Shown here: piece after piece, positions 27,013 through 35,724 of the stretch
Position numbering within the stretch: the stretch's first letter is position 1
Layout of the letters: every line of letters begins with the position of its first letter
Assembly: GCA_043820105.1 (NCBI GenBank)
Contig: JBDREC010000049.1
Span: forward strand, 40,503-104,502
Origin: JBDREC01 sp043820105 [NCBI: Pseudomonadota bacterium]
Lineage (GTDB): Bacteria > Bdellovibrionota_F > JAHFAK01
Direction: 5' to 3'
DNA: 64,000 nucleotides
Program-made: the position numbers and the translations under genes
Notes under the pieces: model-generated
What the model was told of the DNA's origin: nothing
The model's database searches: none
The model's input: the letters and a program-made list of their open reading frames with translations, nothing else

Positions 27013-27103
27013 CTAACTGGCTAATATCAAATCAATATTATTAACTTCTCTGAAAGAATTTAATCTCAAAAAGTTGCGATATTCGTCCACTAGGGGGCCT
27101 AAA
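27013..27103 (-). pseudogene. Remnant copy 3 of the VDEYRNFLR element
   Basis: The minus strand reads LGPLVDEYRNFLRLNSFREV then NNIDLILAS and a stop. The first part is nearly identical to copy 1 at DNA level (AAAAAGTTGCGATATTCGTC shared on the plus strand), while the C-terminal part has diverged. It sits directly beside the hairpin at 27101. Confidence 0.6.
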
Positions 27104-27144
27104 AAATAAAGCCCTGAAACAAAAGTTTCAGGGCTTTATTTTTT
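27101..27144. terminator. Perfect 20-bp hairpin terminator
   Basis: Arms 27101-27120 and 27125-27144 are perfectly complementary with an AAAA loop. Flanking A6 and T6 runs let it work in both directions. It lies 70 bases past the stop of the GNAT gene on the minus strand. Confidence 0.93.
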
Positions 27145-27214
27145 CCTCTACTTTCTCGATCTATTATCTCGATCTTGTTTTTCTTTGTAGCCTAGCTTCA
27201 TATGATTGTTGATT

Positions 27215-27637
27215 TTATTTGATTAAATCTAATCTAAATAATCCCCTCTCTTTATGCAATTCAATGGGATTACATTTTCTTGTCATTTTTATAACTTCTT
27301 TGTTTGAAAAGAGCACTTCCCACTCTAAAAAACAATATCCCTTTTGTTTAGCATAGTTCAAACAGTGTAAAAACAGTTTATAACCTAAGCCTTTTCTATA
27401 GTTCTGTTTTATATACAAGTCTTCTAAGAACAGGATAGGCTTTCCTTTAAAGCTAGAATATTTTGTATACAGGATTGCATAACCTATGTATTCCTCTTCA
27501 ATTTTTACAAGAAAAGCTGCATGAAATTTATTAATATCCTTTTTTAAATTTTCTTTAACTTCGTCATTAATTTTCTGTTTCGTTAAATAGATTGAAAATT
27601 CATCAACTAACTTTATTAATTCAGAAACATTTAACAC
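27215..27637 (-). CDS. GNAT family acetyltransferase
   Basis: 140 residues. The acetyl-CoA motif appears as LYIKQNYRKGLGYKLFLHCL (R-K-G-L-G-Y), preceded by the beta strand ILFLEDLYI and followed by FLEWEVLFSNKEVI, as in polyamine/aminoglycoside-type GNATs. Start is GTG at 27637 with no strong ribosome site. The N-terminus lacks the usual first strand ('IR.A...D'), and an in-frame stop lies just upstream, so the 5' end may be damaged. It sits directly downstream of a transposase gene. Confidence 0.75.
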   Translation of the reverse strand: MLNVSELIKLVDEFSIYLTKQKINDEVKENLKKDINKFHAAFLVKIEEEYIGYAILYTKYSSFKGKPILFLEDLYIKQNYRKGLGYKLFLHCLNYAKQKGYCFLEWEVLFSNKEVIKMTRKCNPIELHKERGLFRLDLIK

Positions 27638-27678
27638 CGATTTTCACAGTTAAGAAAAACGTCATAGTGGCACCCTAA

Positions 27679-28890
27679 CTAGGCAGTCCAGTTAAACTCA
27701 ATAGTTTTATTATCAAGCCAAGGAACTTTGAAAGGAGCTTGTAGTTTATTTACACCAAGCAGAATAGGAGTGTGGGCACGTTTCCTTATTTTTATTATAA
27801 ATTTATTGCCATCATAAACTACTTTACCCGGCATATCGATAAATTTTCTAAATATTGTTGGTGCAAGTTCTTTTTCAAAACGTCTTAAATCCTTTGCAAA
27901 TATGTGATACAAAGTATCAGCTATCATTGTCCATAGAATATCAAAATGTATTCTTATCATTATTGGAGATGATAAAGCATTTAAATTAAAAAAAGCGACC
28001 AGCTCTGATAATTTATTTTCAATTCTCCAGCGTTTTGCATAGACTTCTAATATATCCTTGATTGATAGTTTATTGTTGTTAGTAATTACATATGTTGGCT
28101 TCTTGCGACCATGATCCTTGATTGTAATTTGACGAAACTCATTGTGACACCCTGCTAACAGCACTTTTTCTTCATAAATGGAAACCTTTTTATATTTCCT
28201 TTTGGGAATATTAACAAATGCTTTCTGCCATTTCTTTTTTGCAATCCTTTGAGTCGATTCCAATAAAGATGCATTTCTTTTTCTTAAAGTAATGAATTTA
28301 ACATGATCATCTGCAAGTTCATCTAATGTCCCATAGCTTGTAAACTTGCAGTCGAAAACAAGTGTTTCATTAACTTTTCTTTTCTTAATTTTCTTCCAAA
28401 AAGAAACAAATTTTTTGACCTCATTTGATTCTTCACTGCGTAAAATATCTGCTCTTGTATATAAAACAGCATTGCTTTTGCTATCCTGAGCAAAAACAGA
28501 TGTTGCCCCTTTTAATGTTTTACCCCTTGAGCCACACCATATCTTTTCCATTTCTGATTCTTCACCATAATGAGGAATAGAATGAAAATCTAAATTGATA
28601 AATTCACTATCATAAAATCTAGGATATTGCTTTTTTAATTGAGCTAAAATCTTTTCTTGTAAATTCATTAAGTCAGCTTCTGACATACGACATGAATAGG
28701 TGCCCATATAAGTAGATTTTGGCAAGACATTCAAAGATGCAAAAGTACCTAAACCTATTTCTTTATCAAATGCTCCGATATGGCTTAATCTTTTATTTCC
28801 AATCAGTTTGAGAAGTAGCATAGACAAACAGGCATTTATTGATCCAATTTCACTTGATTCAGGAAGCTTACATTTTTTTACAATATCCAA
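27679..28890 (-). CDS. DDE transposase, N-terminally truncated
   Basis: 403 residues from TTG 28890; coding-like sequence (LPYIIESGI) continues upstream to a TAG at about 28917. Family-like features: GTFASLNVLPKSTYMGTYS, FINLDFHSIPHYGEESEM with the first catalytic Asp, TLVFDCKFTSYGTLDEL with the second, and the Y-x2-RWRIEN signature (YAKRWRIENKLSELVAFFNL) carrying the catalytic Glu. Relatives have an extra N-terminal segment of perhaps 60-100 residues, absent here, so the element is probably inactive. I could not find terminal inverted repeats. Confidence 0.82.
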   Translation of the reverse strand: MDIVKKCKLPESSEIGSINACLSMLLLKLIGNKRLSHIGAFDKEIGLGTFASLNVLPKSTYMGTYSCRMSEADLMNLQEKILAQLKKQYPRFYDSEFINLDFHSIPHYGEESEMEKIWCGSRGKTLKGATSVFAQDSKSNAVLYTRADILRSEESNEVKKFVSFWKKIKKRKVNETLVFDCKFTSYGTLDELADDHVKFITLRKRNASLLESTQRIAKKKWQKAFVNIPKRKYKKVSIYEEKVLLAGCHNEFRQITIKDHGRKKPTYVITNNNKLSIKDILEVYAKRWRIENKLSELVAFFNLNALSSPIMIRIHFDILWTMIADTLYHIFAKDLRRFEKELAPTIFRKFIDMPGKVVYDGNKFIIKIRKRAHTPILLGVNKLQAPFKVPWLDNKTIEFNWTA

Positions 28891-29089
28891 AATGCCTGAT
28901 TCTATAATATAAGGGAGGAATATCTATGACGAAGATAATTTAATTTATTGACTTGCAGCTATTTGCTTATATTTAGTGGAGAATTTTGTTGAGGTACTAG
29001 GTTAAATAAACAGTTTATTGTTGTTTTATGGTTCAATACTGCGGAGTTTAGTAATGTTGTTTTTTAGCTAAGTGATCAAGAGTTTAGTG

Positions 29090-29400
29090 CTAGTGGCGAT
29101 AAGCTATATCAAACTTTTTTAAATTCTCAAGAGTTACAATACTGGAAACTTTTTTTCTAATGACATTAAACAAGTCTTCTATAGATCTAGATATTTCATT
29201 TTGAGATTCTTTTTTCCATATATCAGAAAGTTTCTGGCCTGGATGACATACTTTAAAGAATGTTGCTCCTGCTTCTAAGCTTGCTTTTCTTTCAGAATTA
29301 GCATCTCCAAAAACGAATATTTCAAATTATAATCTCATAAACAGTTTTTCAGAATTTGTAATCCAGTTTCTGGAATCTGGAATTCGTTAATTATTAAAGC
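29090..29400 (-). pseudogene. Frameshifted HAD-like hydrolase remnant
   Basis: On the minus strand one frame reads IFVFGDANSERKASLEAGAT then FFKVCHPGQKLSDIW and on to a stop at 29090-29092, about 75 codons. A different frame just upstream reads IINEFQIPETGLQIL and hits a stop. Together they look like one gene with a frameshift. GDANSER...A...AGA..FKV resembles motif IV of haloacid-dehalogenase-type phosphatases. The rest of 28900-29500 shows nothing else I can support. Confidence 0.5.
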
Positions 29401-29500
29401 GATATATAAGCTCTTCATATTATTAGGATTGAAGGTATCGGTATAGTTCTTGCAGTAATCTATTTTTTTTATAGCAATTTATTAATAAAAGGAAACTAAC

Positions 29501-30142
29501 TTGAAATCAGAAAAGATTGAAATTGATATCGATTTTAGAGAAAGAAAAACAAATTTAATAGATATATTAAAAGAAAAATATAAATTTGATGTAAAAGAAA
29601 AGTTCTTAAAAATTGGAGATTATTGTATCGGAAATCGAATTATCATTGAAAGAAAGACCTGTAAAGATTTTATAGTATCTATAATTGATGGGCGACTTTT
29701 TAATCAAGCAAGTTTATTGAAAAATTCGAATCAGCTTTGTCTCTTTATTATAGAAGGAGAAGGGCTTTATAATACAGGTTTAGAGATGAGCAATAATTCA
29801 ATAAATGGTGCATTAATCAGCTTATCTTTATTCTGGCAAATTCCAATATTGTTTACTAAGGATATTTATGAAACAGCATTATTTTTAAATTTAATTGCTT
29901 CCCAATATTATGTTGAAGTAAATGACATATCCTTTCGACCTGGAAGAAAGCCTAAGGGTAAGCGAAAAAGACAATTATATATTTTACAGGGCTTGCCAAA
30001 TATTGGTCCTAAGTATGCTAATAAATTATTGGATCATTTTGGTTCTGTTGAACAGGTTTTTACGGCATCTGTTGATGATTTAAAGAGTATTGACGGACTT
30101 GGGAAAAAAAGAGCAGAAAAGATTAAGGAGATTATTTCATGA
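29501..30142 (+). CDS. ERCC4-type (XPF/Hef-like) nuclease with helix-hairpin-helix tail
   Basis: 213 residues. The XPF nuclease signature is complete: D11-FRE14, G39-DY41, then IIIE50-RK52-T with D56 and a following SIIDGRLFNQ. The C-terminal region holds two helix-hairpin-helix motifs (LQGLPNIGPKYANKLLDHFG and IDGLGKKRAEKIKEIIS). This is the nuclease half of archaeal Hef/eukaryotic XPF, which cuts branched DNA at forks and flaps. TTG start at 29501 behind AAAAGGAAA. It overlaps the downstream recQ-like gene by 4 bases (ATGA). Confidence 0.92.
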   Translation: MKSEKIEIDIDFRERKTNLIDILKEKYKFDVKEKFLKIGDYCIGNRIIIERKTCKDFIVSIIDGRLFNQASLLKNSNQLCLFIIEGEGLYNTGLEMSNNSINGALISLSLFWQIPILFTKDIYETALFLNLIASQYYVEVNDISFRPGRKPKGKRKRQLYILQGLPNIGPKYANKLLDHFGSVEQVFTASVDDLKSIDGLGKKRAEKIKEIIS

Positions 30143-32061
30143 TAGAGAGCAAACTTAAAGAACATTTCGGATTAAATAATTTTTTACAAGGTCAAAAAGA
30201 AGTAATTGAATTGATTGTAAAAGGTGAATCAGCTGGAGCGATATTTCCAACTGGAGCAGGTAAATCCTTGTGCTATCAATTGTCAGCAGTGCTTTTACCA
30301 GGAATAACCTTGGTTGTTTCACCACTTTTATCCTTAATGAAAGATCAAATTGAATTTTTACAACGCAAGAATATTAAGGCAGCAAAACTTGACTCAACAC
30401 TAACAAAGGAAGAGTATAATAAAGTTTTAAATGATGCTAAGACGGGTCAAATTAAAATATTAATTATATCTGTTGAGCGATTTAAAAATGAACGGTTTCG
30501 AATTCAACTTAAACAAATGCAAATTTCATTGTTGGTTGTGGATGAAGCTCATTGCATTTCAGAATGGGGACATAACTTTCGTCCAGATTATTTAAAGATT
30601 CCATATTATAAATCAGAATATAACATTGAACAAATATTACTCTTAACAGCTACTGCTACACCAAAAGTAACGACTGATATGTGTGATAAATTTAAAATCC
30701 CAATGGAACATATTGTTATAACAGGTTTTTATCGAGAAAATTTATTTCTAAAAGTTAGAGCTATAGATGCTGATGAAAAAGAAAGCTTAGTGCTAGATAT
30801 AATTAGTAAAAATCCAGATGACTCGACAATTGTATATGTAACATTGCAAAAGACAGCTGAGGAAGTAGCACATTTTTTGATAAATCAGGGATATAAAGCT
30901 TTGCCATATCATGCAGGTATGGATAATGCAGAACGAGAATTAGTTCAAAATAAATTTATGGATGGAAGTGCTTCAATAATAGTAGCAACAATTGCATTTG
31001 GAATGGGAATAGATAAAAAAGATATAAGAAAAGTTGTTCATTATGATTTACCTAAGTCCATTGAAAACTATAGTCAAGAAATTGGTAGAGCTGGACGAGA
31101 TGGCTTGCATGCCCAATGTGAAGTTTTAGCAAATTTAGATAATGTAACTGTTCTTGAAAATTTTATTTATGGGGATACTCCAGAAAAAGTATCTATTGAA
31201 AAATTTGTAAAAAAGATAAAAAACTGTGAATCAGATTTATTAGAAATAAAAGAATATTCATTATCTTATGAGCTTAATATTAGAATGCTTCCTCTTAAAA
31301 CATTATTAGTTTATTTAGAAATAAAAAATATCATTAAATCTAAATTTACATATTTTGAAGATTATGAATTTAAATATTTAAAGGAATCTTCTGACATTGT
31401 TAAGGAATTTATTGGAGAAAGAAAAAGGTTTGTAAAAAACATCTTTGAGCATTCTGAAACAGCAAAAATATGGACAAAACCTGATTTTAATAAAATTAAT
31501 AAAAGTTATAAAGTAGACAGAGAAAGGATCATTAAAGCTCTTGAATATTTTGATGAAAAAGGATGGATTGAACTTAGAGCTAGAAAATCAGTTGATGTTT
31601 ATGAGATTCTTAATAAAGGATTTGAGGTTTGCAAGTTAAGCAATAGTCTTTTTAATATATTCAAAGAAAAAGAAGAAAATGAAATAAATAGAATTTCTAA
31701 TATGATTCAATTTTTTGAGTCAGATGCATGTTTAAGCAATTCTCTTTCGTTATACTTTGGTGAAACAATAAATAAAAGATGCAATCATTGTTCCTTCTGC
31801 GAAAATGGTAAGATTCGATTGCAATATTCTAGCGAATTGAAACCATTGTTAGATATTTATTTTAAAGATTTGATTCGTGATTTGTTAAAAGAAACGCAGA
31901 ATTATAGTTTGTCAAATCTTACGATAACAAAGTTTTTATGTGGAATTAATACACCTTTTATTAGTAGAATGAAATTAAGTAAAATTAATGGATATGGAAG
32001 TTTGAAAAACTACCCATTCCTAGAGGTAAAGAGTTTAGTAGAGAAAGAATTCCATAGATAA
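30139..32061 (+). CDS. RecQ-family ATP-dependent DNA helicase
   Basis: 640 residues. Helicase motifs in order: Q-motif region with Q17/Q19, Walker A TGAGK42S, VVSPLLSLMKDQI (Ia), VVDEAHCISEWGHNFRPDY (II plus aromatic loop), LTATATP (III), FGMGIDKKDIRKVVHYDLPK (V) and YSQEIGRAGRDG (VI). A zinc-binding four-Cys set (C...RCNHCSFC) ends the RQC region near residue 550; a short tail replaces the usual HRDC domain. It is coupled to the ERCC4 nuclease by an ATGA overlap, so the two products probably act together on branched DNA. Confidence 0.93.
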   Translation: MIESKLKEHFGLNNFLQGQKEVIELIVKGESAGAIFPTGAGKSLCYQLSAVLLPGITLVVSPLLSLMKDQIEFLQRKNIKAAKLDSTLTKEEYNKVLNDAKTGQIKILIISVERFKNERFRIQLKQMQISLLVVDEAHCISEWGHNFRPDYLKIPYYKSEYNIEQILLLTATATPKVTTDMCDKFKIPMEHIVITGFYRENLFLKVRAIDADEKESLVLDIISKNPDDSTIVYVTLQKTAEEVAHFLINQGYKALPYHAGMDNAERELVQNKFMDGSASIIVATIAFGMGIDKKDIRKVVHYDLPKSIENYSQEIGRAGRDGLHAQCEVLANLDNVTVLENFIYGDTPEKVSIEKFVKKIKNCESDLLEIKEYSLSYELNIRMLPLKTLLVYLEIKNIIKSKFTYFEDYEFKYLKESSDIVKEFIGERKRFVKNIFEHSETAKIWTKPDFNKINKSYKVDRERIIKALEYFDEKGWIELRARKSVDVYEILNKGFEVCKLSNSLFNIFKEKEENEINRISNMIQFFESDACLSNSLSLYFGETINKRCNHCSFCENGKIRLQYSSELKPLLDIYFKDLIRDLLKETQNYSLSNLTITKFLCGINTPFISRMKLSKINGYGSLKNYPFLEVKSLVEKEFHR

Positions 32062-32098
32062 AAATTGCTATTGTGTTAATTAATTAAACAAGAAAGAA

Positions 32099-32857
32099 TT
32101 AATCAAATTTTTCTTGATCTTCGATTTCATCCTTTCCGTTTTTATCATAATCAATAATTTCAATTTTATCTGAATAATACCATTCAAACATGTCTCGTCT
32201 AAGCTTTGCCATACATGTTTGGCCTTGTTCTTTTCTTTTTAGATTGTAAAATATTACACCTTCAGCGAAAACTTTTTCGTCTAATCCTTTTTTTGATGCA
32301 ATTTTTGTGAACAACCTTGAATGGAGCCAATCTTTAAACCATGAACTCCAATTATCAAAATTTCGTTCATGATCATGAAATGACTTGTATCGAAGATGGT
32401 TAATTGCTTTTTCAAATGGATACCATAAGTGTTGATCAAGTTTATACGGATTGCCTTGAACTTTTGGACCTATGAGTTCCCCTGCTTGTTCACCATTTAA
32501 TTCTACATATCCTTTATCTATTGATTGAAAAATGCCCTCTATAATAAAAGTTTTGCCTTTCATTATTTGAAGTGGGTCAATAACATTAAGTCTGTTTTGA
32601 CAAGCAATAAGTCTTCCATTTTCTGTTAGAATTTTAACATTTGTTCCATCAAGTTTTTCAACAGCAAAAGTGTCAGGATCTTCAAAAACCCATTCATAAC
32701 CAGGATTAATTTTGTTAACTGCTAGATAAACCTCTGGACTTCGAAGTTTTAATTGACTTCCATGTTTTTTTAAATGGTCTCTATTTACTTTAAATGTTTG
32801 CCGTATAAATGGGCATTGAAGTTTGGGAAAATCTGATAATCTTGCTTGTTGTTCCAT
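32099..32857 (-). CDS. RNA ligase-like nucleotidyltransferase
   Basis: About 252 residues from ATG 32857, preceded by GGAGG; a further upstream start is not needed. Covalent nucleotidyltransferase motifs are visible: motif I EKLDGTNVKI (Lys is the AMP acceptor), motif III-like FIIEGIF, motif IV EGVIFYNL and motif V CMAKLRRDMF. It resembles T4 Rnl2-type or DUF-class RNA ligases used in RNA repair. It is convergent with the nuclease-RecQ pair. No kinase/phosphatase partner is adjacent. Confidence 0.78.
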   Translation of the reverse strand: MEQQARLSDFPKLQCPFIRQTFKVNRDHLKKHGSQLKLRSPEVYLAVNKINPGYEWVFEDPDTFAVEKLDGTNVKILTENGRLIACQNRLNVIDPLQIMKGKTFIIEGIFQSIDKGYVELNGEQAGELIGPKVQGNPYKLDQHLWYPFEKAINHLRYKSFHDHERNFDNWSSWFKDWLHSRLFTKIASKKGLDEKVFAEGVIFYNLKRKEQGQTCMAKLRRDMFEWYYSDKIEIIDYDKNGKDEIEDQEKFD

Positions 32858-32936
32858 GGTATTTAACCTCCAAACGATTAAGGTGCTAAAAAAATTATAC
32901 ATTATCAAGGTTTTTAAAATTTGCAACAAATCATAA

Positions 32937-33015
32937 AGAAAAGTTGTACCATCGTCATTAGAAAAGTTACCTTCGTCATAGAAAGTCTAGCATAGAAAGT
33001 CTCCTTCGTCATAGA
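32937..33015. repeat. Degenerate direct repeat of a TTCGTCATAGAAAG unit
   Basis: Three or four imperfect units with core AGAAA(A)GT...CCTTCGTCAT. Read on the minus strand the stretch stays open as MTKETFYARLSMTKVTFLM and on, so it may be the decayed start of a repeat-containing coding sequence. A matching CTATGACGAAG occurs at 28922. Two related segments, TTTAGGATAATA at about 33032 and at 33128, flank an AT-rich stretch. Function unknown. Confidence 0.45.
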
Positions 33016-33146
33016 TGACAGATCTATGTTTAGGATAATATCTTTTTTTTAGTAAAACTAGTTCTGTTTATAAAAAACAAAATATGGTTATTTCAATTTT
33101 AGGATTCTAGGGGAAATGAGATTACATTTAGGATAATAGCTTTTAT

Positions 33147-33674
33147 TTAAAATTCTTCCTGATCATTTTCATCAAGAATTATTCTTCCCAGTTCATCTTT
33201 ATGAACTTTGGTGATACCAGGATTGGTTTTTTCTATATCATCAAATAATTTATTTAATTTTTTCATACTATTGGTTAAAATTCTATTTTTTAAAATTATC
33301 GTTTTATATTCTAAAGCTCGTTTAACAGCTATTCTTATTTCATCTTTTTCCCAAGGTTTAAGCATAAACATATATAAAACAGCCCTGTTAACGGCATCAA
33401 CTGCCATTTGAAGGTCAGCGTTTCCTGTTAATAAAATGCTGGGAATATCTGGATAATTTTTTGATACAATTTCTAGAAAATCAATCCCTGACATTCATGG
33501 CATTTTAAAATCTGAGATTATTAGATCTATCTTTGGGTTATTATCAATAATTTCTAAGGCTTTTTCACCACTTTCAGCTTTAATAATTGAATAATTCTCA
33601 TCATTTAATGTTCTTTCTAAAGTTTTTAAAACATATTCTTCATCATCTACCAATAATATTTTATAATTTGGCAT
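33147..33674 (-). pseudogene. Response regulator with an in-frame TGA in the receiver domain
   Basis: From ATG 33674 the minus strand reads MPNYKILLVDDEEYVLKTLE and on through DLIISDFKMP, then TGA at 33495-33497, then in the same frame MSGIDFLEIV, LLTGNADLQMAVDAV and MFMLKPWEKDEIRI. The phospho-Asp lies in ISDFKMP and the conserved Lys in MLKPW. Normal receivers read D..MP-G-M-G, so one GGA-to-TGA change explains the stop. A coiled-coil-like C-terminal extension of 60 residues follows with no DNA-binding domain. The cognate kinase gene lies directly upstream. Confidence 0.85.
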
Positions 33675-33688
33675 ATTTTTTCCTTTCT

Positions 33689-35722
33689 TTAAAGAGGTAA
33701 TGTAATAGTAAAACTTGTTCCCTGACCTTCTTGGCTTTCTACAATTATTTCTCCACCATGCTTTTTAATAATTTCAAAACTTATACTCATACCAAGACCT
33801 GTGCCTTTACCTGTTTCTTTCGTTGTGAAAAATGGTTCAAAAATTTTATCAATGTTTTCCTTTTTAATGCCTGATCCAGTGTCCTTAATTAAAATCATTA
33901 CATTCTTATTGTTTGCCCAGGTTTTAATATTAATTGTGCCTTTGTCTGTTATAGATTGAGATGCATTAACTAGAAGATTTAAAAAGACTTGGCCTAGTTG
34001 CTGAGGGTTGCAGTTAATATTTGGAAAATTGCCATAATCCTTTTTAAGTTCAGCTTTATATTTTATTTCGTTCCAACAGATTTTTAGAACGGATTCTAAG
34101 ATGTCATTTATATTAGCTTCAGACATTATATTCTCATCTTTTCTTGAAAAAGTATTTAATTCTTTTATTATTTTAGAAATCCTTTCAACGCCTTCCATAG
34201 ACTCATTAATCATATCATCCAAATCTACTAGAATGTCTTTAAAATCAATTTTATGGTAATGTTTTATAATTTCTTCTTGAATTTTATCAATTTCTATTTT
34301 GTGTTTATTTTCAAATGAATCTTTTAATTCATTATATTTTAACATTATTTTAAAAATACTTTGTGTGTGTTCTTTTAAAATTGAAATATTATTTTTAACA
34401 AATGCCAAGGGATTATTAATTTCATGGGCTACACCTGAAGCTAATTGTCCAATTGCTGCTAGTTTTTCAGATTGGAGCAGTTTTGACTGAGTCTCTTTTA
34501 TTTTATCATCAGCCAACTTCTTCTTGATAGTTATTGCTAGAACATTTGATAAAGCATTAAGAAGATCAACTTCTCTTTTATTATATTCATGCCCCTCTTT
34601 AAGATAGAGATTTAAAACACCTAACACATCATCTTCTATTTTTATTGGCATACAATAATGGCCATGATTAACGATTCCATCATAAGTAATGTCATGACTA
34701 CTATCTAAATTGCTTCGATAAACCAGTTCTCTTGATTTAGCTGCTCTACCACACAAACAAGTACCAAAATCAACTTCTTTACATACAGTTAATAAAGCAT
34801 TGTTTAAATTAGATTGGGCAATCATTTTTAATTTGTTTTCATTTGGTTTTAAAAGAAAAATAGCACCTTTTTCTTCAACTGAAAACCAGTGTGTATTTAT
34901 TATTTTTTCAAGAATCTTTTGCAAAGTTTCCTTTAAAGAAAGAGTGTCAATTGAAATCAGGAGAATCTGATTTATTAGATCTCCAGCCAGATTGCTCCTT
35001 TCAAGGGTATCCTGTGTATCCTTGATATGAGTAACCATTGAATTAAAGGCTCCAGCTAACTCGCCAATCTCATCTTTCGATCTTATTTTTATCATATGAT
35101 CAAATTTACCCTGTCCAGTTTTTTTAACAGAGATTAACAATTCACGTAATGGATTTGTTATTGCACTTGAAAAAAAGAATGCAGCTATAATACCTAAAAT
35201 AAAAATCAAAGCCACAATAAGGATTAAAGTAGTTGTTAAATAAAAAATATTTTTATAAATATTTTCTTGAGAGAATCCAATGTGAATTTGCCCTAAATTC
35301 CCATCAGATATTAATGCAATAATGTGAAGTGCTCTTTCATTATTAGCTAATATTTCTTGGCTATAAGGGGATTTTTTTTCTTTGTCGAATTGAATATTGC
35401 CCAAATCGGCAGGGAAACCATCAGTAAAAGTATGTGAAATAATTTTATCTTTTTCATTTTTAATAAAAATATATTCTATTTCAGGATCAGATTCTTTAAT
35501 ATCAATAATATCCATTTTTAATTTAACGCGATTTTCTGTTAAAATTGGATTAACAACCATCTCGGATGCATGAGTAGTAATAAATTCGCATTTTTCTAAA
35601 AGTTCTATTTTATAATATTTAAGGAGAGTTGTGTGAACAAAAATGATCACTGCTGTTCCCAGGATTGTAACAAGCAATGCAGCCCCTAGTAGGATTTTTA
35701 TTCTTAAATTAATATTTTTCAT
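33689..35722 (-). CDS. Sensor histidine kinase with HAMP and GAF domains
   Basis: 677 residues. First membrane segment at about 8-30, periplasmic sensor of about 130 residues, second membrane segment (LILIVALIFILGIIAAFFFS, about 165-188), HAMP (to about 240), GAF-like domain (about 265-405, with GAIFLLKPNENKLKM), H-box VAHEINNPLAFVKNN, then N-box VNASQSI, DTGSGI and GKGTGLGMSI of the ATPase domain. It starts two bases after the stop of a PhnD-like binding protein and is followed 14 bases later by the receiver gene, so ligand-bound lipoprotein, kinase and regulator form one signalling set. Confidence 0.92.
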   Translation of the reverse strand: MKNINLRIKILLGAALLVTILGTAVIIFVHTTLLKYYKIELLEKCEFITTHASEMVVNPILTENRVKLKMDIIDIKESDPEIEYIFIKNEKDKIISHTFTDGFPADLGNIQFDKEKKSPYSQEILANNERALHIIALISDGNLGQIHIGFSQENIYKNIFYLTTTLILIVALIFILGIIAAFFFSSAITNPLRELLISVKKTGQGKFDHMIKIRSKDEIGELAGAFNSMVTHIKDTQDTLERSNLAGDLINQILLISIDTLSLKETLQKILEKIINTHWFSVEEKGAIFLLKPNENKLKMIAQSNLNNALLTVCKEVDFGTCLCGRAAKSRELVYRSNLDSSHDITYDGIVNHGHYCMPIKIEDDVLGVLNLYLKEGHEYNKREVDLLNALSNVLAITIKKKLADDKIKETQSKLLQSEKLAAIGQLASGVAHEINNPLAFVKNNISILKEHTQSIFKIMLKYNELKDSFENKHKIEIDKIQEEIIKHYHKIDFKDILVDLDDMINESMEGVERISKIIKELNTFSRKDENIMSEANINDILESVLKICWNEIKYKAELKKDYGNFPNINCNPQQLGQVFLNLLVNASQSITDKGTINIKTWANNKNVMILIKDTGSGIKKENIDKIFEPFFTTKETGKGTGLGMSISFEIIKKHGGEIIVESQEGQGTSFTITLPL

Positions 35723-35724
35723 AT

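Noticed and set aside
33495-33497. TGA as a sense codon (UGA = Gly) in this genome
   Set aside because: TGA clearly ends genes elsewhere, e.g. mreC and the ERCC4 nuclease gene, both in ATGA overlaps with a following gene.
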